A stretch of 64,000 bases of DNA, taken from contig NZ_JAMTCH010000003.1 of the NCBI RefSeq assembly GCF_024171735.1, positions 1,902,364 to 1,966,363 of the forward strand. The letters run 5' to 3'. Made by a program: the position numbers and the translations under genes. The notes below the pieces were generated by a model. The model made no database searches. It was not told where the DNA came from and was given only the letters and a program-made list of their open reading frames with translations. Origin of the DNA: Prauserella alba. Its GTDB lineage: Bacteria > Actinomycetota > Actinomycetes > Mycobacteriales > Pseudonocardiaceae. Positions 49,268 to 61,519 of this stretch are shown piece by piece; position 1 is the first letter of the stretch, and every line of letters begins with the position of its first letter.

Positions 49268-49945
49268 ATGACACGCGCTGCGCCGAGGCGGCCGTCGGTC
49301 GTGCTGTTCGACGTGTTCGAGACACTCGTGCAGCTGGAGCCGCTGCGCGAGCGGTTCGTCGAGGCCGGCAGGCCGGGACACGAACTGGAGCTGTTCTTCG
49401 CGCGCACCCTGCGCGACGGCATGGCCTACACGCTCGCCGGCGACGCACCGCCGTTCCGTACGATCGCGGCGGCACAGCTGGCGATCACGTCCGGGCACAC
49501 GCTGAGCGACAACGCGATCGCCCACATTCTCGACGGCTTCGCGGACCTGCCACTGCATCCCGAGGCGGAAACCGCGTTCACGCTGCTCGCCGAGGCGGAC
49601 GTGCCCGCCTACGGCTTCACCCACGGCGGCGCAGGCGTTCTCGAGTCCATTCTCGACAGACACGGGTCGAGCGGTAAGGTGCGCGGTGTCCTGTCCACCG
49701 AGGCCCTGCACTCGTTCAAACCGCCTGCACGCGTGTATCACTGGGCGTGCGAACAGGCCGGAGCCGCACCCGGCGACACCGCACTGGTGGCCGTGCACTC
49801 GTGGGACACGCACGGTGCGGTGAAGGCCGGACTGCTGGCGGGGTTCGCCTCGCGGCTCGAAGGCGGCCTCACTCCCCTGGCCGAACGTCCCCACGTCGTG
49901 GCGAACCGGGTCGACGAGGTGGTGGCGGGCCTGTTGGCCCTGTAG
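49268..49945 (+). CDS. HAD-superfamily hydrolase (haloacid dehalogenase type II-like)
   Basis: This 225-residue HAD protein has nucleophile motif [10 protein letters not shown] (Asp15), a cap domain (residues ~20-95), motif II near YGFTHGG, motif III Lys in [14 protein letters not shown] and motif [13 protein letters not shown]. The fold matches (S)-2-haloacid dehalogenases. The substrate is unknown and may be a small phosphate ester or halo acid. It is a single-gene unit: the promoter hexamer is at 49255 and a rho-independent terminator lies 70 nt after the stop. Confidence 0.87.
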   Translation: MTRAAPRRPSVVLFDVFETLVQLEPLRERFVEAGRPGHELELFFARTLRDGMAYTLAGDAPPFRTIAAAQLAITSGHTLSDNAIAHILDGFADLPLHPEAETAFTLLAEADVPAYGFTHGGAGVLESILDRHGSSGKVRGVLSTEALHSFKPPARVYHWACEQAGAAPGDTALVAVHSWDTHGAVKAGLLAGFASRLEGGLTPLAERPHVVANRVDEVVAGLLAL

Positions 49946-50014
49946 CCGGCGACACCCGCGGCGACGTCCCGGGCCGCCGCCGGACCGGTACCCGGTGACG
50001 ACCCGCCCGGGGCC

Positions 50015-50042
50015 GCCGCTCCCTTCGTCCGAGCGGCTTTTT
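50015..50042 (+). terminator. Rho-independent terminator of the HAD gene
   Basis: GCCGCTC (50015-50021) pairs with GAGCGGC (50031-50037) across a 9-nt loop and is followed at once by TTTTT, one of the few classical terminators in this window. Confidence 0.85.
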
Positions 50043-50093
50043 CGACGCGAGCGAGAGGGGAGAGAGAAAGCGAGGCGATGACCACGGCGATGC

Positions 50094-50111
50094 CGTATAG
50101 GTCGTTATACG
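50094..50111. promoter_or_regulatory. AT-rich inverted repeat upstream of exonuclease III gene
   Basis: CGTATAGGTCGTTATACG is a perfect 6-bp inverted repeat with a 6-nt spacer, 27 bp before the ATG. The AT-rich patch stands out in this GC-rich DNA and may be a promoter with an operator. No regulator is encoded next to it. Confidence 0.45.
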
Positions 50112-50138
50112 TTTATCTCGTTGTGCGAGGCTGCCCGC

Positions 50139-50924
50139 ATGCGGATCGCCACCTGGAACGTCAACTCGGTCACCGCCCGCCTCCCCCGGCTGCTCGCCTG
50201 GCTCGACTCGGCCCGGCCGGACGTGCTGTGCCTGCAGGAACTCAAGTGCACCGACGACGCGTTCCCCGCCGAGCAGGTGCGCGAGCTCGGCTACGACGTC
50301 GCCTCCCACGGCACCGGCCGCTGGAACGGCGTGGCGATCCTGTCCAAGGTCGGCCTCGACGACGTCGTGCGCGATCTGCCCCGCCAGCCCGCCTACGACG
50401 ACGCCGTCGAGCCCCGCGCGGTCGGTGCCACGTGCGGTGGCGTGCGCGTCTGGTCGGTGTACGTCCCCAACGGCCGCGAACCCGGCCACGCGCACTACGA
50501 CTACAAACTCGACTGGCTCGCCGCCCTGCACGACACCGTCGTGGCCGACAGCGCGGCGGATCCGGCCCGGCCGCTGGCCGTCCTCGGCGACTTCAACATC
50601 GCCCCCACCGACGACGACGTGTGGGACATCGCCCTGTTCGCCGAATCGACGCACGTTACCGAGCCCGAGCGCAAAGCCCTCGCCACGCTGCGGGACGCCG
50701 GCCTGACCGACGTCGTGCCCCGGCCGCTGAAGTACGACCACCCGTACACCTACTGGGACTACCGCCAGCTCGCGTTCCCCAAGAACAAGGGCATGCGGAT
50801 CGACCTGGTCCACGCCGACGCCGCGTTCGCCGGCGCCGTCACGGACGCCTACGTCGACCGTGAGGAACGCAAGGGCAAGAGCCCGTCCGACCACGCACCC
50901 GTCGTGGTCGACGTCGAACTCTGA
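50139..50924 (+). CDS. xthA: Exodeoxyribonuclease III / AP endonuclease
   Basis: This 261-residue Xth-family nuclease starts MRIATWNVNSVTARL (metal-binding Asn) and has CLQELKCTDD (Glu), GRWNGVAILSK, VLGDFNIAPTDDDVWD (Asp-x-Asn) and SDHAPVVVDVEL with the catalytic Asp-His near the end. It cleaves DNA at abasic sites in base excision repair. ATG 50139 has GCGAGG 9 nt upstream. Another ATG at 50078 opens a different frame that is a shadow. Confidence 0.95.
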   Translation: MRIATWNVNSVTARLPRLLAWLDSARPDVLCLQELKCTDDAFPAEQVRELGYDVASHGTGRWNGVAILSKVGLDDVVRDLPRQPAYDDAVEPRAVGATCGGVRVWSVYVPNGREPGHAHYDYKLDWLAALHDTVVADSAADPARPLAVLGDFNIAPTDDDVWDIALFAESTHVTEPERKALATLRDAGLTDVVPRPLKYDHPYTYWDYRQLAFPKNKGMRIDLVHADAAFAGAVTDAYVDREERKGKSPSDHAPVVVDVEL

Positions 50925-50976
50925 CCCCGGCGGGTCGTCCCCGCGGCCGGTCGCCCCACGGGCGGCCCGCCGCGGG

Positions 50977-53326
<2,350 letters not shown>

Positions 53327-53328
53327 GC

Positions 53329-53955
53329 TCACCCGTCCTCCTTGCCACCGCCATTGTCCACCGGAAGTGACGGCGCTCCACCGGCGGTCTGCTTCTCGAC
53401 GTACTTGGCGAGGACGTCCACCTCGAGGTTCACGACGTCGCCCGGTTCGGTGCGGCCGAGCGTGGTCAGCGACAGCGTCGTCGGAATGAGCGCGATGGTC
53501 AGTTCCTCGGGCGCGACGCTCGCGACCGTCAGCGACACCCCGTCGATCGCGATGGAGCCCTTCTCCACGATGTAACGGCCGAGCTGCGGCGGGAACGCGA
53601 AGTGGGTCAGATCGTCGGAGTCGCGGTGCAGGAACACCCCGGTGCCGTCGACGTGGCCCTGCATGACGTGGCCGCCGAACCGGCCGCCCGCGGCCATCGC
53701 CCGCTCGAGATTCACCTGCCGTCCCGCATCGGCCTTGGCCAGGCTGGTGCGCTCGAGCGTCTCGTGCACGACGTCGACCGTGAACTCGTCCCCGTCGACC
53801 TCGACGACCGTCAGGCACACGCCGTTCACCGCGATCGAGTCCCCGTGGCGCGCATCGCCGGTCACCACCGGACCGCGGACGCGCAGCCGCGCCGCGCCAC
53901 CGCTCTCCTCGACGGCCGTGATCTCGCCGAGTTCCTCCACGATGCCCGTGAACAC
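53329..53955 (-). CDS. ribE: Riboflavin synthase alpha chain
   Basis: This 208-residue protein has two lumazine-binding repeats: [12 protein letters not shown] with [19 protein letters not shown], and [12 protein letters not shown] with [15 protein letters not shown]. It dismutates two ribityllumazines to riboflavin. GTG 53955 has GGAGG 8 nt upstream and lies one nucleotide after the ribD stop. Confidence 0.96.
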   Translation of the reverse strand: MFTGIVEELGEITAVEESGGAARLRVRGPVVTGDARHGDSIAVNGVCLTVVEVDGDEFTVDVVHETLERTSLAKADAGRQVNLERAMAAGGRFGGHVMQGHVDGTGVFLHRDSDDLTHFAFPPQLGRYIVEKGSIAIDGVSLTVASVAPEELTIALIPTTLSLTTLGRTEPGDVVNLEVDVLAKYVEKQTAGGAPSLPVDNGGGKEDG

Positions 53956-53956
53956 G

Positions 53957-55033
53957 TCAGGGTCCTCCTTCACCGGCGGCCGGTACGGCCGTGATCCGCA
54001 CGTCGTCCCCACTCATGGTGACCCCTTCGACACGCCACCGGTGGGCTTCGGTGATGGTCGACACGCCCGCGGGGCCGAGTGCCGTCGGCCCCGCCCCGAG
54101 CAGCGCAGGCGCGAGGTATCCCACGATCCGGTCGATCATGCCCGCTCCGGCGAACGCCCCCGCCAGGGTCGGCCCGCCTTCGAGCAGCACGTCGACCGCA
54201 CCGCGCTCGGCCAGTCCGGCCAGCACCTCGCGCGGATCACGGGTGCGCAGGTGCAGCGTCGGAGCCGCGTCGTCCAACACGCGGGCGGTGTCGGGTATTT
54301 CCCGCGCGCCGACGACGACGCGCAGGGGCTGCCGGCCGGCGAGATCACCGTCGGCGCCGCGGACGGTGAGCCACGCGTCGTCGGCCAGGACCGTGCCGGT
54401 GCCCGCGACCACAGCGTCGGCAGCCGCGCGGATGCGGTGCACCTCGGCGCGGGACTCCGGGCCGGAGATCCACCGGCTCGTGCCGTCGGCCGCCGCGACG
54501 CGGCCGTCGAGCGTGGCGGCGTACTTCCAGGTGACGTGCGGCCTGCCGGTGCGCAGCCAGTGCAGCCACGCCCGCAGCGGCCCGCCCGCGACCTCGTCGG
54601 CCAGCAGCCCGGCCGTCACGTCCACACCCGCTGCGCGCAGTACGTCGGCACCGCCCGCCGCGGGCGGGTTCGGGTCGGCGACCGCATACCGCACCGCGGC
54701 GACGCCGGCGTCGCGCAGCGCCTCCGCACACGGCGGCGTCCTGCCCCGGTGGGCACACGGTTCGAGCGTCACGTACGCGGTGCCGCCGCGCGCCCGCTCC
54801 CCCGCCTCGCGCAGGGCCATCACCTCGGCGTGTGGCCCGCCCGGCGGCTGGGTCGCGCCCGTGCCCGCGACCTCGCCCGCTGCGTCGACGATCACCGCCC
54901 CGACCGGTGGGTTGGGGCTCGTCGTGCCCCGCACGTCCTCGCTCAGCGCGAGGGCCGCCGTCATCGCCGCCACGGCCGCGTCCGTCACGGCGTCACCGGT
55001 CGCGGCGTCGCGGCCGGCCGATCCGGCGGGCAC
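53957..55033 (-). CDS. ribD: Bifunctional riboflavin deaminase-reductase
   Basis: This 358-residue protein has a cytidine-deaminase-like domain with zinc ligands (PGGPHAEVMALREAG, LEPCAHRGRTPPCAEAL) and a C-terminal NADPH-dependent reductase (VTWKYAATLDGRVAAADGTS, LLEGGPTLAGAF). It performs the second and third steps after GTP cyclohydrolase II. GTG 55033 is one nucleotide after the rpe stop. A longer reading to 55141 would overlap rpe. Confidence 0.95.
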   Translation of the reverse strand: MPAGSAGRDAATGDAVTDAAVAAMTAALALSEDVRGTTSPNPPVGAVIVDAAGEVAGTGATQPPGGPHAEVMALREAGERARGGTAYVTLEPCAHRGRTPPCAEALRDAGVAAVRYAVADPNPPAAGGADVLRAAGVDVTAGLLADEVAGGPLRAWLHWLRTGRPHVTWKYAATLDGRVAAADGTSRWISGPESRAEVHRIRAAADAVVAGTGTVLADDAWLTVRGADGDLAGRQPLRVVVGAREIPDTARVLDDAAPTLHLRTRDPREVLAGLAERGAVDVLLEGGPTLAGAFAGAGMIDRIVGYLAPALLGAGPTALGPAGVSTITEAHRWRVEGVTMSGDDVRITAVPAAGEGGP

Positions 55034-55034
55034 G

Positions 55035-55733
55035 TCAGTGCGCCGAACGCGCGCCGGCAGCCTGGTCACGCAGCGCCGCGACGGCCCTGCCGGGGTCGTC
55101 GGCGCCGTACACGGCGGATCCGGCCACGAAGCAGTCGACACCGGCCTCGGCGGCCTGCTCGATCGTGCTCGCGTTGATGCCGCCGTCGATCTCGACGAGG
55201 AGCGTGAGGTGGCCGGTGTCGACGAGACGGCGCGCCGTGCGCACCTTCTCCAGCACGTCCGGGATGAACGACTGGCCGCCGAAGCCCGGTTCGACCGACA
55301 TGACCAGCAGTGTGTCGTAGTGCTTGAGGACCTCGAGGTGGTCCTCCAGCGGCGTGCCCGGCTTGACCGACAGGCCCGCCTTCGCCCCGGCGGCGCGCAG
55401 GTTCTTCGCCAGCATCACCGGATCGTGGGCCGCCTCGGCGTGCACGGTGACGTTGTACGCACCCGCCTCGGCGTAACCCGGTGCCCACTTGTCCGGGTTG
55501 TCGATCATGAGGTGGCAGTCGAGCGGGACGTCGCTGACCTTCTGCAGCGACTCGACGACGGGAAGGCCGAGCGTGAGGTTCGGGACGAAGTGGTTGTCCA
55601 TCACGTCGACGTGGACCCAGTCGGCTCGGGTCTCACCGTCGCGGGCGACGGCCGCGACCTCCTCGCCGAGACGGGCGAAGTCGGCGGACAGGATACTCGG
55701 GGCGATCAGCGGGTGAAGCGGTTGAGAGGCCAC
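55035..55733 (-). CDS. rpe: Ribulose-phosphate 3-epimerase
   Basis: This 232-residue TIM-barrel epimerase has [57 protein letters not shown] and VEIDGGIN. It links the pentose phosphate pathway to ribulose-5-phosphate, a riboflavin precursor, which explains its place ahead of ribD. GTG 55733 is 7 nt after TAGGAT (55746-55741), a leaderless-type promoter for rpe-ribD-ribE-ribBA-ribH-PH. Confidence 0.97.
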   Translation of the reverse strand: MASQPLHPLIAPSILSADFARLGEEVAAVARDGETRADWVHVDVMDNHFVPNLTLGLPVVESLQKVSDVPLDCHLMIDNPDKWAPGYAEAGAYNVTVHAEAAHDPVMLAKNLRAAGAKAGLSVKPGTPLEDHLEVLKHYDTLLVMSVEPGFGGQSFIPDVLEKVRTARRLVDTGHLTLLVEIDGGINASTIEQAAEAGVDCFVAGSAVYGADDPGRAVAALRDQAAGARSAH

Positions 55734-55740
55734 ACCGCGA

Positions 55741-55746
55741 ATCCTA
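55741..55746 (-). promoter_or_regulatory. -10 hexamer of the rpe-rib operon
   Basis: TAGGAT on the minus strand, 7 nt before the rpe GTG. With no leader RNA there is no room for an FMN riboswitch here. Confidence 0.45.
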
Positions 55747-55798
55747 GGCAGCGCCGCGCGCGGCAGCCGTGCGGGGCAGGGTTCGGCAGCGGGCGCGG

Positions 55799-56350
55799 TC
55801 ACCGGGCAGCCGGTCCGGCGGGCAGCCGGTCCAGCAGGCGTGTCCACGGTGCGCCGCCGAGATCGGTCACGTGCGCTCCGGCGCCGGCGAGCGCGTCGAG
55901 ATGCCCCTGCCAGGCCGGATGGGCGGGCCGGGTGGGCTGCACCCGGTAGCCGACGATCATCGGCACCACGCCGACGGCGTCCCCGAGTACGGTCAGCGCC
56001 TGATTGTCCGCCAGTCCGAGCGCGAGCTTCGCCACCGAGCCCGCGCTCGCCGGGGCGACGACGAACGCCGCGGGATCCGGATGGGGGCGCGGCCGGTCGG
56101 GCAGCCGCGGGGTCCACCGGACGTCGAGGTCCGTGGTGGCCTGCAGCCGGGCGAGTTGCCGGTCGCAGAACCACGACGCCGCGGTCGGCGTCAGCGTGAT
56201 CGCCAGCCGCCAGCCCCGCTCGGCCGCGGGTTCGGCCAGTTCGGCGGCCAGCCGGGTCTCCACCCCACCGCACGCCGACGCGACGAGGCCCAGGCAGCCG
56301 GGTTCCGTACCCTGCGGATCGCCCGCCACGTGTCCCGGTGGCGCCGTCAC
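55799..56350 (-). CDS. Flavoprotein (HFCD/Dfp-like family)
   Basis: This 183-residue protein has the flavoprotein-family fold of EpiD/PPC decarboxylases: [20 protein letters not shown] at the N-terminus and [23 protein letters not shown], the FMN-binding region. The catalytic His of decarboxylases is not obvious, so a different reaction or only flavin binding is likely. GTG 56350 overlaps the rsmB stop as GTGA. It ends 65 nt before rpe. Confidence 0.8.
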   Translation of the reverse strand: MTAPPGHVAGDPQGTEPGCLGLVASACGGVETRLAAELAEPAAERGWRLAITLTPTAASWFCDRQLARLQATTDLDVRWTPRLPDRPRPHPDPAAFVVAPASAGSVAKLALGLADNQALTVLGDAVGVVPMIVGYRVQPTRPAHPAWQGHLDALAGAGAHVTDLGGAPWTRLLDRLPAGPAAR

Positions 56351-58014
56351 GTGGCGCGGGCGAGGCCGCAGAACATGGCGTCGATGCCGTGCCGGTGCGG
56401 CCACAGCTGCACCGTCGGACCGTCGCCGAGTTGCGGCACGCCGGGGAAGAACTCCCGCGCGTCGACGGGCTCGGCACCGGCCCGCCGGACGGCGGTGGTG
56501 AACGCACCCTCCGTTTCGGCCAGGTGCGGGGAACACACCACGTAGGCCACGATCCCGCCGGGCCGCACCAGCCGGAACGCCGATTCGAGGAGTTCGGCCT
56601 GCAGTTTCGTCAGGTCCGCGACGTCGCTCTGCTGCCTGCGCCACCGCGATTCCGGGCGCCGTCGCAGCGCGCCGAGCCCGCTGCACGGTGCGTCGACGAG
56701 CACCCGGTCGTAGCCGCCCTCCAGCTCCGGATCGCGACCGTCGGCCCGGTGCACCGTGACGGGCAGGCCGTCGACGGCATGTTCGATGAGCCGCGCGCGG
56801 TGGTCTGCGACCTCGACGGCGTCGACGGCCACCTCGTGTTCCGCGGTCGCGGCCAGGCAGCCGAGCAGGGTCGCCTTGCCTCCGGGCCCGGCACACAGGT
56901 CGAGCCAGCGCGCATCGGACCCGTCGACGGGCGCGCCCACCGCGGCGAGCGTGACCAGCTGACTGCCCTCGTCCTGGACGGCCGCCAGGTGCTCCTTCAG
57001 GGGTTCCGAGGCGGCCAGGTCGCCGCTGCCCGCGGGCAGGTGCACGCCGTACGGCGAGTACGGCGCGACGTCGCCACCGGTGATGGCCGCCAGTTCGTCG
57101 GCGCTGATCTCGCCCGGCCGCGCGAGCAGATGGACCTCGGGGCGGGCGTCGTCGGCCCGCAGCGCCGCTTCCAGTTCGTCCCCCGTGTCGCCGAGCGCCT
57201 CGGCGAACGCGCGCGCGATCCACCGCGGATGGGCGGTGCGCATCGCGAGATGGCCGATCCGGTCCGTCTCGACGTCGGGTGCCAGCCCGTCGACCCACGC
57301 CTGTTCGTCCTGATCGGACACCTTGCGCAGGACAGCGTTGACGAATCCGGCGACGTGCGAACCGGCGACGTCGCGCACGAGCTCGACGGCGGAGTCGACC
57401 GCCGCGTGCGGCGGGATCCGAGTCCGCAACAGCTGATACGCGCCGAGCCGCAGCCCGTCGAGCACGGCGCCGTCCACGTCGGACAGCGGGCGATCCACAC
57501 AGGACGCGATGATCTCGTCGAGCAGTCCGGCGGCACGCGCGGTGCCGTACGTCAGTTCGGTCGCCAGCGCGGCGTCGCGGCCGGACACGCGCCGCTGCCG
57601 CAGCAGCTCCGGCAGGATCAGGTTGGCGTAGGCGTCGCGTTCGCTGACCGCGCGCAACACGTCGAACGCCACCCGCCGTGCCGGATCGTCGACCGGCGGT
57701 TTGCGCGGGCCCTCCTTGCGCGGCGCGGGACGCCTGCCGCGGTCGGGCCGACCGCCCTGCCTGCGCTGCCGGTCGTCCTGGGGCCTGCCACTGCGGCTCC
57801 GTCCTCCGCGGCCGTCCTGGCCCCCGTGGCCACCTTGGCCGCCGTTCCGGCCGCCCTGGCCGCCGGGCTTGCCGCCGCGACGCCCGCTGCCGCCCCGCCC
57901 GCCGTGGTCACCGCGACCACCGCCGGCTCCGTCACCGCCGCTGCCGCCGCGGTTGTCGCCGCCGGTGCCGCCCTGGTCGCCGTTTCCGGTGTGACCGGTG
58001 GTGTCGTCGCTCAT
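56347..58014 (-). CDS. rsmB: 16S rRNA m5C967 methyltransferase (RsmB/Fmu) with Gly/Arg-rich N-terminus
   Basis: This 555-residue protein starts with ~105 residues rich in Gly, Arg, Asp and Gln (RGG-like, disordered). Then comes a NusB-like domain ([40 protein letters not shown]) and a SAM-dependent methyltransferase domain with [31 protein letters not shown] and the catalytic Cys in [14 protein letters not shown]. It methylates 16S rRNA. ATG 58014 overlaps fmt as ATGA. Confidence 0.93.
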   Translation of the reverse strand: MSDDTTGHTGNGDQGGTGGDNRGGSGGDGAGGGRGDHGGRGGSGRRGGKPGGQGGRNGGQGGHGGQDGRGGRSRSGRPQDDRQRRQGGRPDRGRRPAPRKEGPRKPPVDDPARRVAFDVLRAVSERDAYANLILPELLRQRRVSGRDAALATELTYGTARAAGLLDEIIASCVDRPLSDVDGAVLDGLRLGAYQLLRTRIPPHAAVDSAVELVRDVAGSHVAGFVNAVLRKVSDQDEQAWVDGLAPDVETDRIGHLAMRTAHPRWIARAFAEALGDTGDELEAALRADDARPEVHLLARPGEISADELAAITGGDVAPYSPYGVHLPAGSGDLAASEPLKEHLAAVQDEGSQLVTLAAVGAPVDGSDARWLDLCAGPGGKATLLGCLAATAEHEVAVDAVEVADHRARLIEHAVDGLPVTVHRADGRDPELEGGYDRVLVDAPCSGLGALRRRPESRWRRQQSDVADLTKLQAELLESAFRLVRPGGIVAYVVCSPHLAETEGAFTTAVRRAGAEPVDAREFFPGVPQLGDGPTVQLWPHRHGIDAMFCGLARAT

Positions 58015-58946
58015 GTGAGGCGCTCCCCGTGCTCAATTCTCGTGCCGCGAGCCCAGTCGGTCGCCGCCATACGTTTCTTGCCCTGTGCCTGCACCTCGCC
58101 CAGTTCGACGGGTGCGGTGGCCGTGCCTGCCAGTACGCGCTTGCGCTCCACCAGCAGTTGCCCCGGGGCCAGTTCGGGCGCGCCGGAGTCGGCGGCGAGC
58201 GGCAGCACCGGCCCGAGTTTGCACCGCGCGTCGCGGAACTCCGCCCACGCACCGGGTTCCGGCGTCACCGCGCGGATGTGCCGATCGACCGCGAGCGCGG
58301 GCCGGTCGAACCGCACGCGTGCGTCATCGACGGTGACCTTGGGCGCGTAGCTCACGCCGTCAGCGGGCTGCGGCACGGCGGTGACGGTGCCGTCCGCGAG
58401 GCCGTCCATCGTGGACACCATCAGTTCCGCGCCCGAATCCGCGAGTCTGCCGAGCAGTGCGCCCGCGGTGTCGGTGGCGCCGATGCGCTCGGTCACGACG
58501 CCGAACACGGGACCGGCGTCGAGTTCGGGAACGATCCGGAACGTCGACGCCCCCGTGTAGTCGTCGCCCGCACCGATGGCGGCCTGCACCGGGGCGGCGC
58601 CGCGCCACGCGGGCAGCAGCGAGAAGTGCAGGTTCACCCAGCCGTGGGCGGGGATGTCGAGTGCCTCCTGCTTCAGCAGCGCGCCGTAGGCCACCACCGG
58701 GCAGGCGTCGGGGGCGAGTTCGCCGAGCCGCGACAGGAACTGCGGATCGTCCGCACGGGCGGGGGTGAGCACCTCGATGCCGTGCTCGTCGGCGAGCGCG
58801 CCGACGGGCGAGCGGACGAGCTTGCGGCCCCGGCCCGCGGGTGCGTCCGGGCGGGTGACGACGCCGACGACGTCGTGCTGCGAGGCGAGCAGTGCGCGGA
58901 GCGTGGGGACGGCCGGTTCCGGTGTGCCGGCGAAGACGAGCCTCAT
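58011..58946 (-). CDS. fmt: Methionyl-tRNA formyltransferase
   Basis: This 311-residue enzyme has [48 protein letters not shown] (catalytic Asn/His region), [12 protein letters not shown] and a C-terminal tRNA-binding domain. It formylates initiator Met-tRNA. It is 61 nt downstream of priA, and no def (deformylase) gene lies in this cluster. ATG 58946 has no strong Shine-Dalgarno sequence. Confidence 0.97.
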   Translation of the reverse strand: MRLVFAGTPEPAVPTLRALLASQHDVVGVVTRPDAPAGRGRKLVRSPVGALADEHGIEVLTPARADDPQFLSRLGELAPDACPVVAYGALLKQEALDIPAHGWVNLHFSLLPAWRGAAPVQAAIGAGDDYTGASTFRIVPELDAGPVFGVVTERIGATDTAGALLGRLADSGAELMVSTMDGLADGTVTAVPQPADGVSYAPKVTVDDARVRFDRPALAVDRHIRAVTPEPGAWAEFRDARCKLGPVLPLAADSGAPELAPGQLLVERKRVLAGTATAPVELGEVQAQGKKRMAATDWARGTRIEHGERLT

Positions 58947-59007
58947 CGGCAGCCCGCACGGGTCAGCGGTGCGATCATCCTCGTCAGTCTAGAGCGCCGC
59001 CCACGCG

Positions 59008-61494
59008 TCAGATGAGGTCCAGGGGGTCGAGCCGGATCCGCACCGGCTCCTGCTCCTTGCGGGCACCCCGCACGGCATTGAGCGTGTGCACGGCGGCCGC
59101 GAGCGCGCGCCCGTCGCCGCGCGGCACCCGCACCAGCGCCCGCTCACGCTCGGCGCTGCCGTCCTCGTCGACCTCGCCGAGCGGCACCGGGCCGAGGATC
59201 TCCGCGCTCTCGGGCGGGTGGAGCTCGTCGAGCGCCGCCGCGAGGACGTCCGGGGACGCCTCGAGGCTCGCCATGCGCACCGCGGGCGGGAAGCCGAGTT
59301 CTCGCCGTTCGGCCAGTTCCGACTCCGCGAGCCAGCCGGGATCCCACCGTACGAGCGCCTGCACCACGGGCAGGCCTGCCGCTGCGCCGACGACCACGCG
59401 CCCACCCGCCGCGGCGGGGCGCACCAGTGCGGCCGCGGCCATCCAACGGCGCAGCGCCTCCTCCGAGGCCCGCAGGTCCTGCCTGCCCAGCAGTGCCCAG
59501 CCGTCGAGCAGCAGCGCCGCACCGTAGCCGCCGTCGGCGACCGGTTCGGCGCCGGGCGTCGAGACGACGATGGCCGGCGCCGCTGCCACCCGGTCCAGCA
59601 CCTCGCCGCCGCCGGACGTCCGCACCGGCGCACCCGCGAACGCCCGGCCCAGCTCCTCGGCCGTCCGTTTCGACCCGATGACGACCGCGCGCAGCCGTAC
59701 CGACCCGCACGCCCCGCAGCGGAACGCCGCATCGGTCACCCCGCACCACCGGCAACGGGGCGATCCCGCTTCCCCGCCACCGGGCAGCGCCAGCGGCCCG
59801 GCACAGTGCCGACACCGCGCCCGAGCACGGCAGTGCGCGCACGCCAGGCCGGGCACGTAGCCGCGGCGGGGAACCTGCACCAGCACCGGTGCCCCCGCCT
59901 TCAGTCCCGCGCGCGCGGCCTCGAACGCCACCGCGGGCAACCGGGCCGCATGCGCCGCCTCGTCCCGCGCGACGTCGAAGTCCTCACCGGTCGGCGTCAC
60001 CCGCGGCGCCCGCGAGCGCAGCTGCTGCCGCGGGGCCACGAGCGGCTGCGCCCAGCCGGATTCGAGCAGCAGCTGCGCCTCCGCCGTCCGGGCGAACCCG
60101 CCCACCAGCAGCGACGCGCCATCGGTGTGGGCACGCACCATGAGCACGTCCCGCACCTGCGGATACGGCATGTGCGGATCGGCGTGCAGGTCGTCACCGT
60201 CGTCCCACACCACGTACAGGGCGGGGTCGGACACGGGGGCGAACATGCTGGCCCGCGTGCCGACGACGATGCGCACCGTGCCGCGTTTCACCGCCAGCCA
60301 CCGGCGATACCGTTCGGCGGGCCCGAGATCGGCCGACAGCGCCGTCACCGCGGCCGGGCCTGCCAGCTCGGCGCACGCGGCCGCCAGCCGCGTCACGTCA
60401 CGGTGATCCGGCACGACGAGCACCGCGCCCCGGCCCGCCGCGGCCACGGTGGCGGCCAGCTCGGCGAGCCGCCGGGGCCAGTCCTCGCCCGGCAGGGCCT
60501 GCCACACCGCGTTGGCGACCCGTCCCGCGGCCAACGCGCCGACGTACGACGGTCCCCACTGGTACCGCTCCCACGCCGACGTGTCGGGTGGCGGGCTGTC
60601 GGGTGGCGGGCTGTCGGGTGCGGTCGCGTCGGGCCCGCCGGCCGCCACGTCACCGGGCCCGCCCGCGTAGTCCGGCACCGCCTGCCCGGCATCCGGCCCC
60701 GCCGATACCGCATCCTCCGTGCCCGTGTCCTCGGGCCCCGCATCCTCCGTGCCCGTGTCCTCGGGCCCCGCATCCTCCGTGCCCGTGTCCTCGGGCCCTG
60801 TGTGCTCGTGCCCCGTGTCCGCCTGCCCTGTCTCCCGGGCACCCTGCGGTGTCCCACGGCCCGCGTTGCCGGCTGCGTCGCCGGTGACCTCCGCCTCGGC
60901 TGCGGCGTGACGGGGCGGGATGGCCAGCCGGGCGACGTCCATGAAGGTGCCGCCGTAGCGGTCGGCGACGGCGCGGCAGAGGGCGGCGAGTTGTGGGGTC
61001 AGGACCACTTCGCTGGAGACGACCCGTTCGAGAAAGGCGAGTCTCCCGCGGTGCTCGGTCGTCGCGGCGCGTTCGACGACGAAGCCGTCGACCAGCTGGC
61101 CCGCGAACCGCACACGCACGCGGCAGCCCGCGACGGCTCGCCCGTCGAGTTCCGCGGGCACCTGGTAGTCGAACGTGCGGTCCAGATGTGGCAGCGGCAC
61201 GTCGACGGCGACACGGGCGATGGGATCGCGGTCGGCGGGCCGCTTACGTCCTTTGGTGCTGCCGCGTCCCTTGCTGCTGCCGCGTCCCTTGCCACGCCCC
61301 TGGGCACTGCCGCGTCCCTCGGTGCCCGGCTGTCCCTGGCCACCGCCACTCGTGCCGACTTCAGTCGTGCCGGTGGTGCGCCCCGCGCCGTCCGCGGCCG
61401 CGCTTCCGGACGCGCCGGAGCTCGTCGCCCCGCCCGGTTTCGGTGCGGGCAGGTCGTCCAGCTCCCACAGCGGGGTCGGTTCAGGGCCGCTCAC
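59008..61494 (-). CDS. priA: PriA-like primosomal protein without helicase motifs
   Basis: This 828-residue PriA homologue has an N-terminal 3'-DNA-binding domain (ARVAVDVPLPHLDRTFDYQVP, GCRVRVRFAG) after a disordered ~85-residue Gly/Ser/Lys start, then a helicase-like core. It has the zinc-binding cysteine cluster CAHCRARARCRHC through CRWCG and CGAC. No Walker A GxGKT is visible, and DEEH is replaced by VVWDDGDDLHADP, so it cannot act as a standard helicase. This is usual for actinobacterial PriA, from memory. An in-frame 30-bp repeat encodes three GPEDTGTEDA units. GTG 61494 is the likely start. Confidence 0.88.
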   Translation of the reverse strand: MSGPEPTPLWELDDLPAPKPGGATSSGASGSAAADGAGRTTGTTEVGTSGGGQGQPGTEGRGSAQGRGKGRGSSKGRGSTKGRKRPADRDPIARVAVDVPLPHLDRTFDYQVPAELDGRAVAGCRVRVRFAGQLVDGFVVERAATTEHRGRLAFLERVVSSEVVLTPQLAALCRAVADRYGGTFMDVARLAIPPRHAAAEAEVTGDAAGNAGRGTPQGARETGQADTGHEHTGPEDTGTEDAGPEDTGTEDAGPEDTGTEDAVSAGPDAGQAVPDYAGGPGDVAAGGPDATAPDSPPPDSPPPDTSAWERYQWGPSYVGALAAGRVANAVWQALPGEDWPRRLAELAATVAAAGRGAVLVVPDHRDVTRLAAACAELAGPAAVTALSADLGPAERYRRWLAVKRGTVRIVVGTRASMFAPVSDPALYVVWDDGDDLHADPHMPYPQVRDVLMVRAHTDGASLLVGGFARTAEAQLLLESGWAQPLVAPRQQLRSRAPRVTPTGEDFDVARDEAAHAARLPAVAFEAARAGLKAGAPVLVQVPRRGYVPGLACAHCRARARCRHCAGPLALPGGGEAGSPRCRWCGVTDAAFRCGACGSVRLRAVVIGSKRTAEELGRAFAGAPVRTSGGGEVLDRVAAAPAIVVSTPGAEPVADGGYGAALLLDGWALLGRQDLRASEEALRRWMAAAALVRPAAAGGRVVVGAAAGLPVVQALVRWDPGWLAESELAERRELGFPPAVRMASLEASPDVLAAALDELHPPESAEILGPVPLGEVDEDGSAERERALVRVPRGDGRALAAAVHTLNAVRGARKEQEPVRIRLDPLDLI
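60583..60612. repeat. 15-bp tandem repeat inside priA
   Basis: Two copies of GTCGGGTGGCGGGCT (60583-60597 and 60598-60612) encode DSPPP repeats on the minus strand within the same low-complexity insertion. Confidence 0.8.
60711..60800. repeat. Three in-frame 30-bp tandem repeats inside priA
   Basis: Units at 60711-60740, 60741-60770 and 60771-60800 are identical except for one change in the last. On the minus strand they encode a Gly/Pro/Glu/Asp/Thr decapeptide. There are no spacers, so this is not a CRISPR array. Confidence 0.92.
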
Positions 61495-61519
61495 GCCGTC
61501 TTCTCTACCAGAGGGGTGT

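Noticed and set aside
50078..50863. Open frame beginning at ATG 50078 with a passable ribosome-binding site
   Set aside because: It runs out of frame through xthA and becomes Arg-rich with no domain. xthA in the other frame is complete.
55734..55798. FMN riboswitch before the rib operon
   Set aside because: The 65-nt spacer is too short and lacks the conserved FMN-element segments.
60711..60800. Possible CRISPR array
   Set aside because: The three 30-bp units are directly adjacent with no spacers and lie in frame inside priA.
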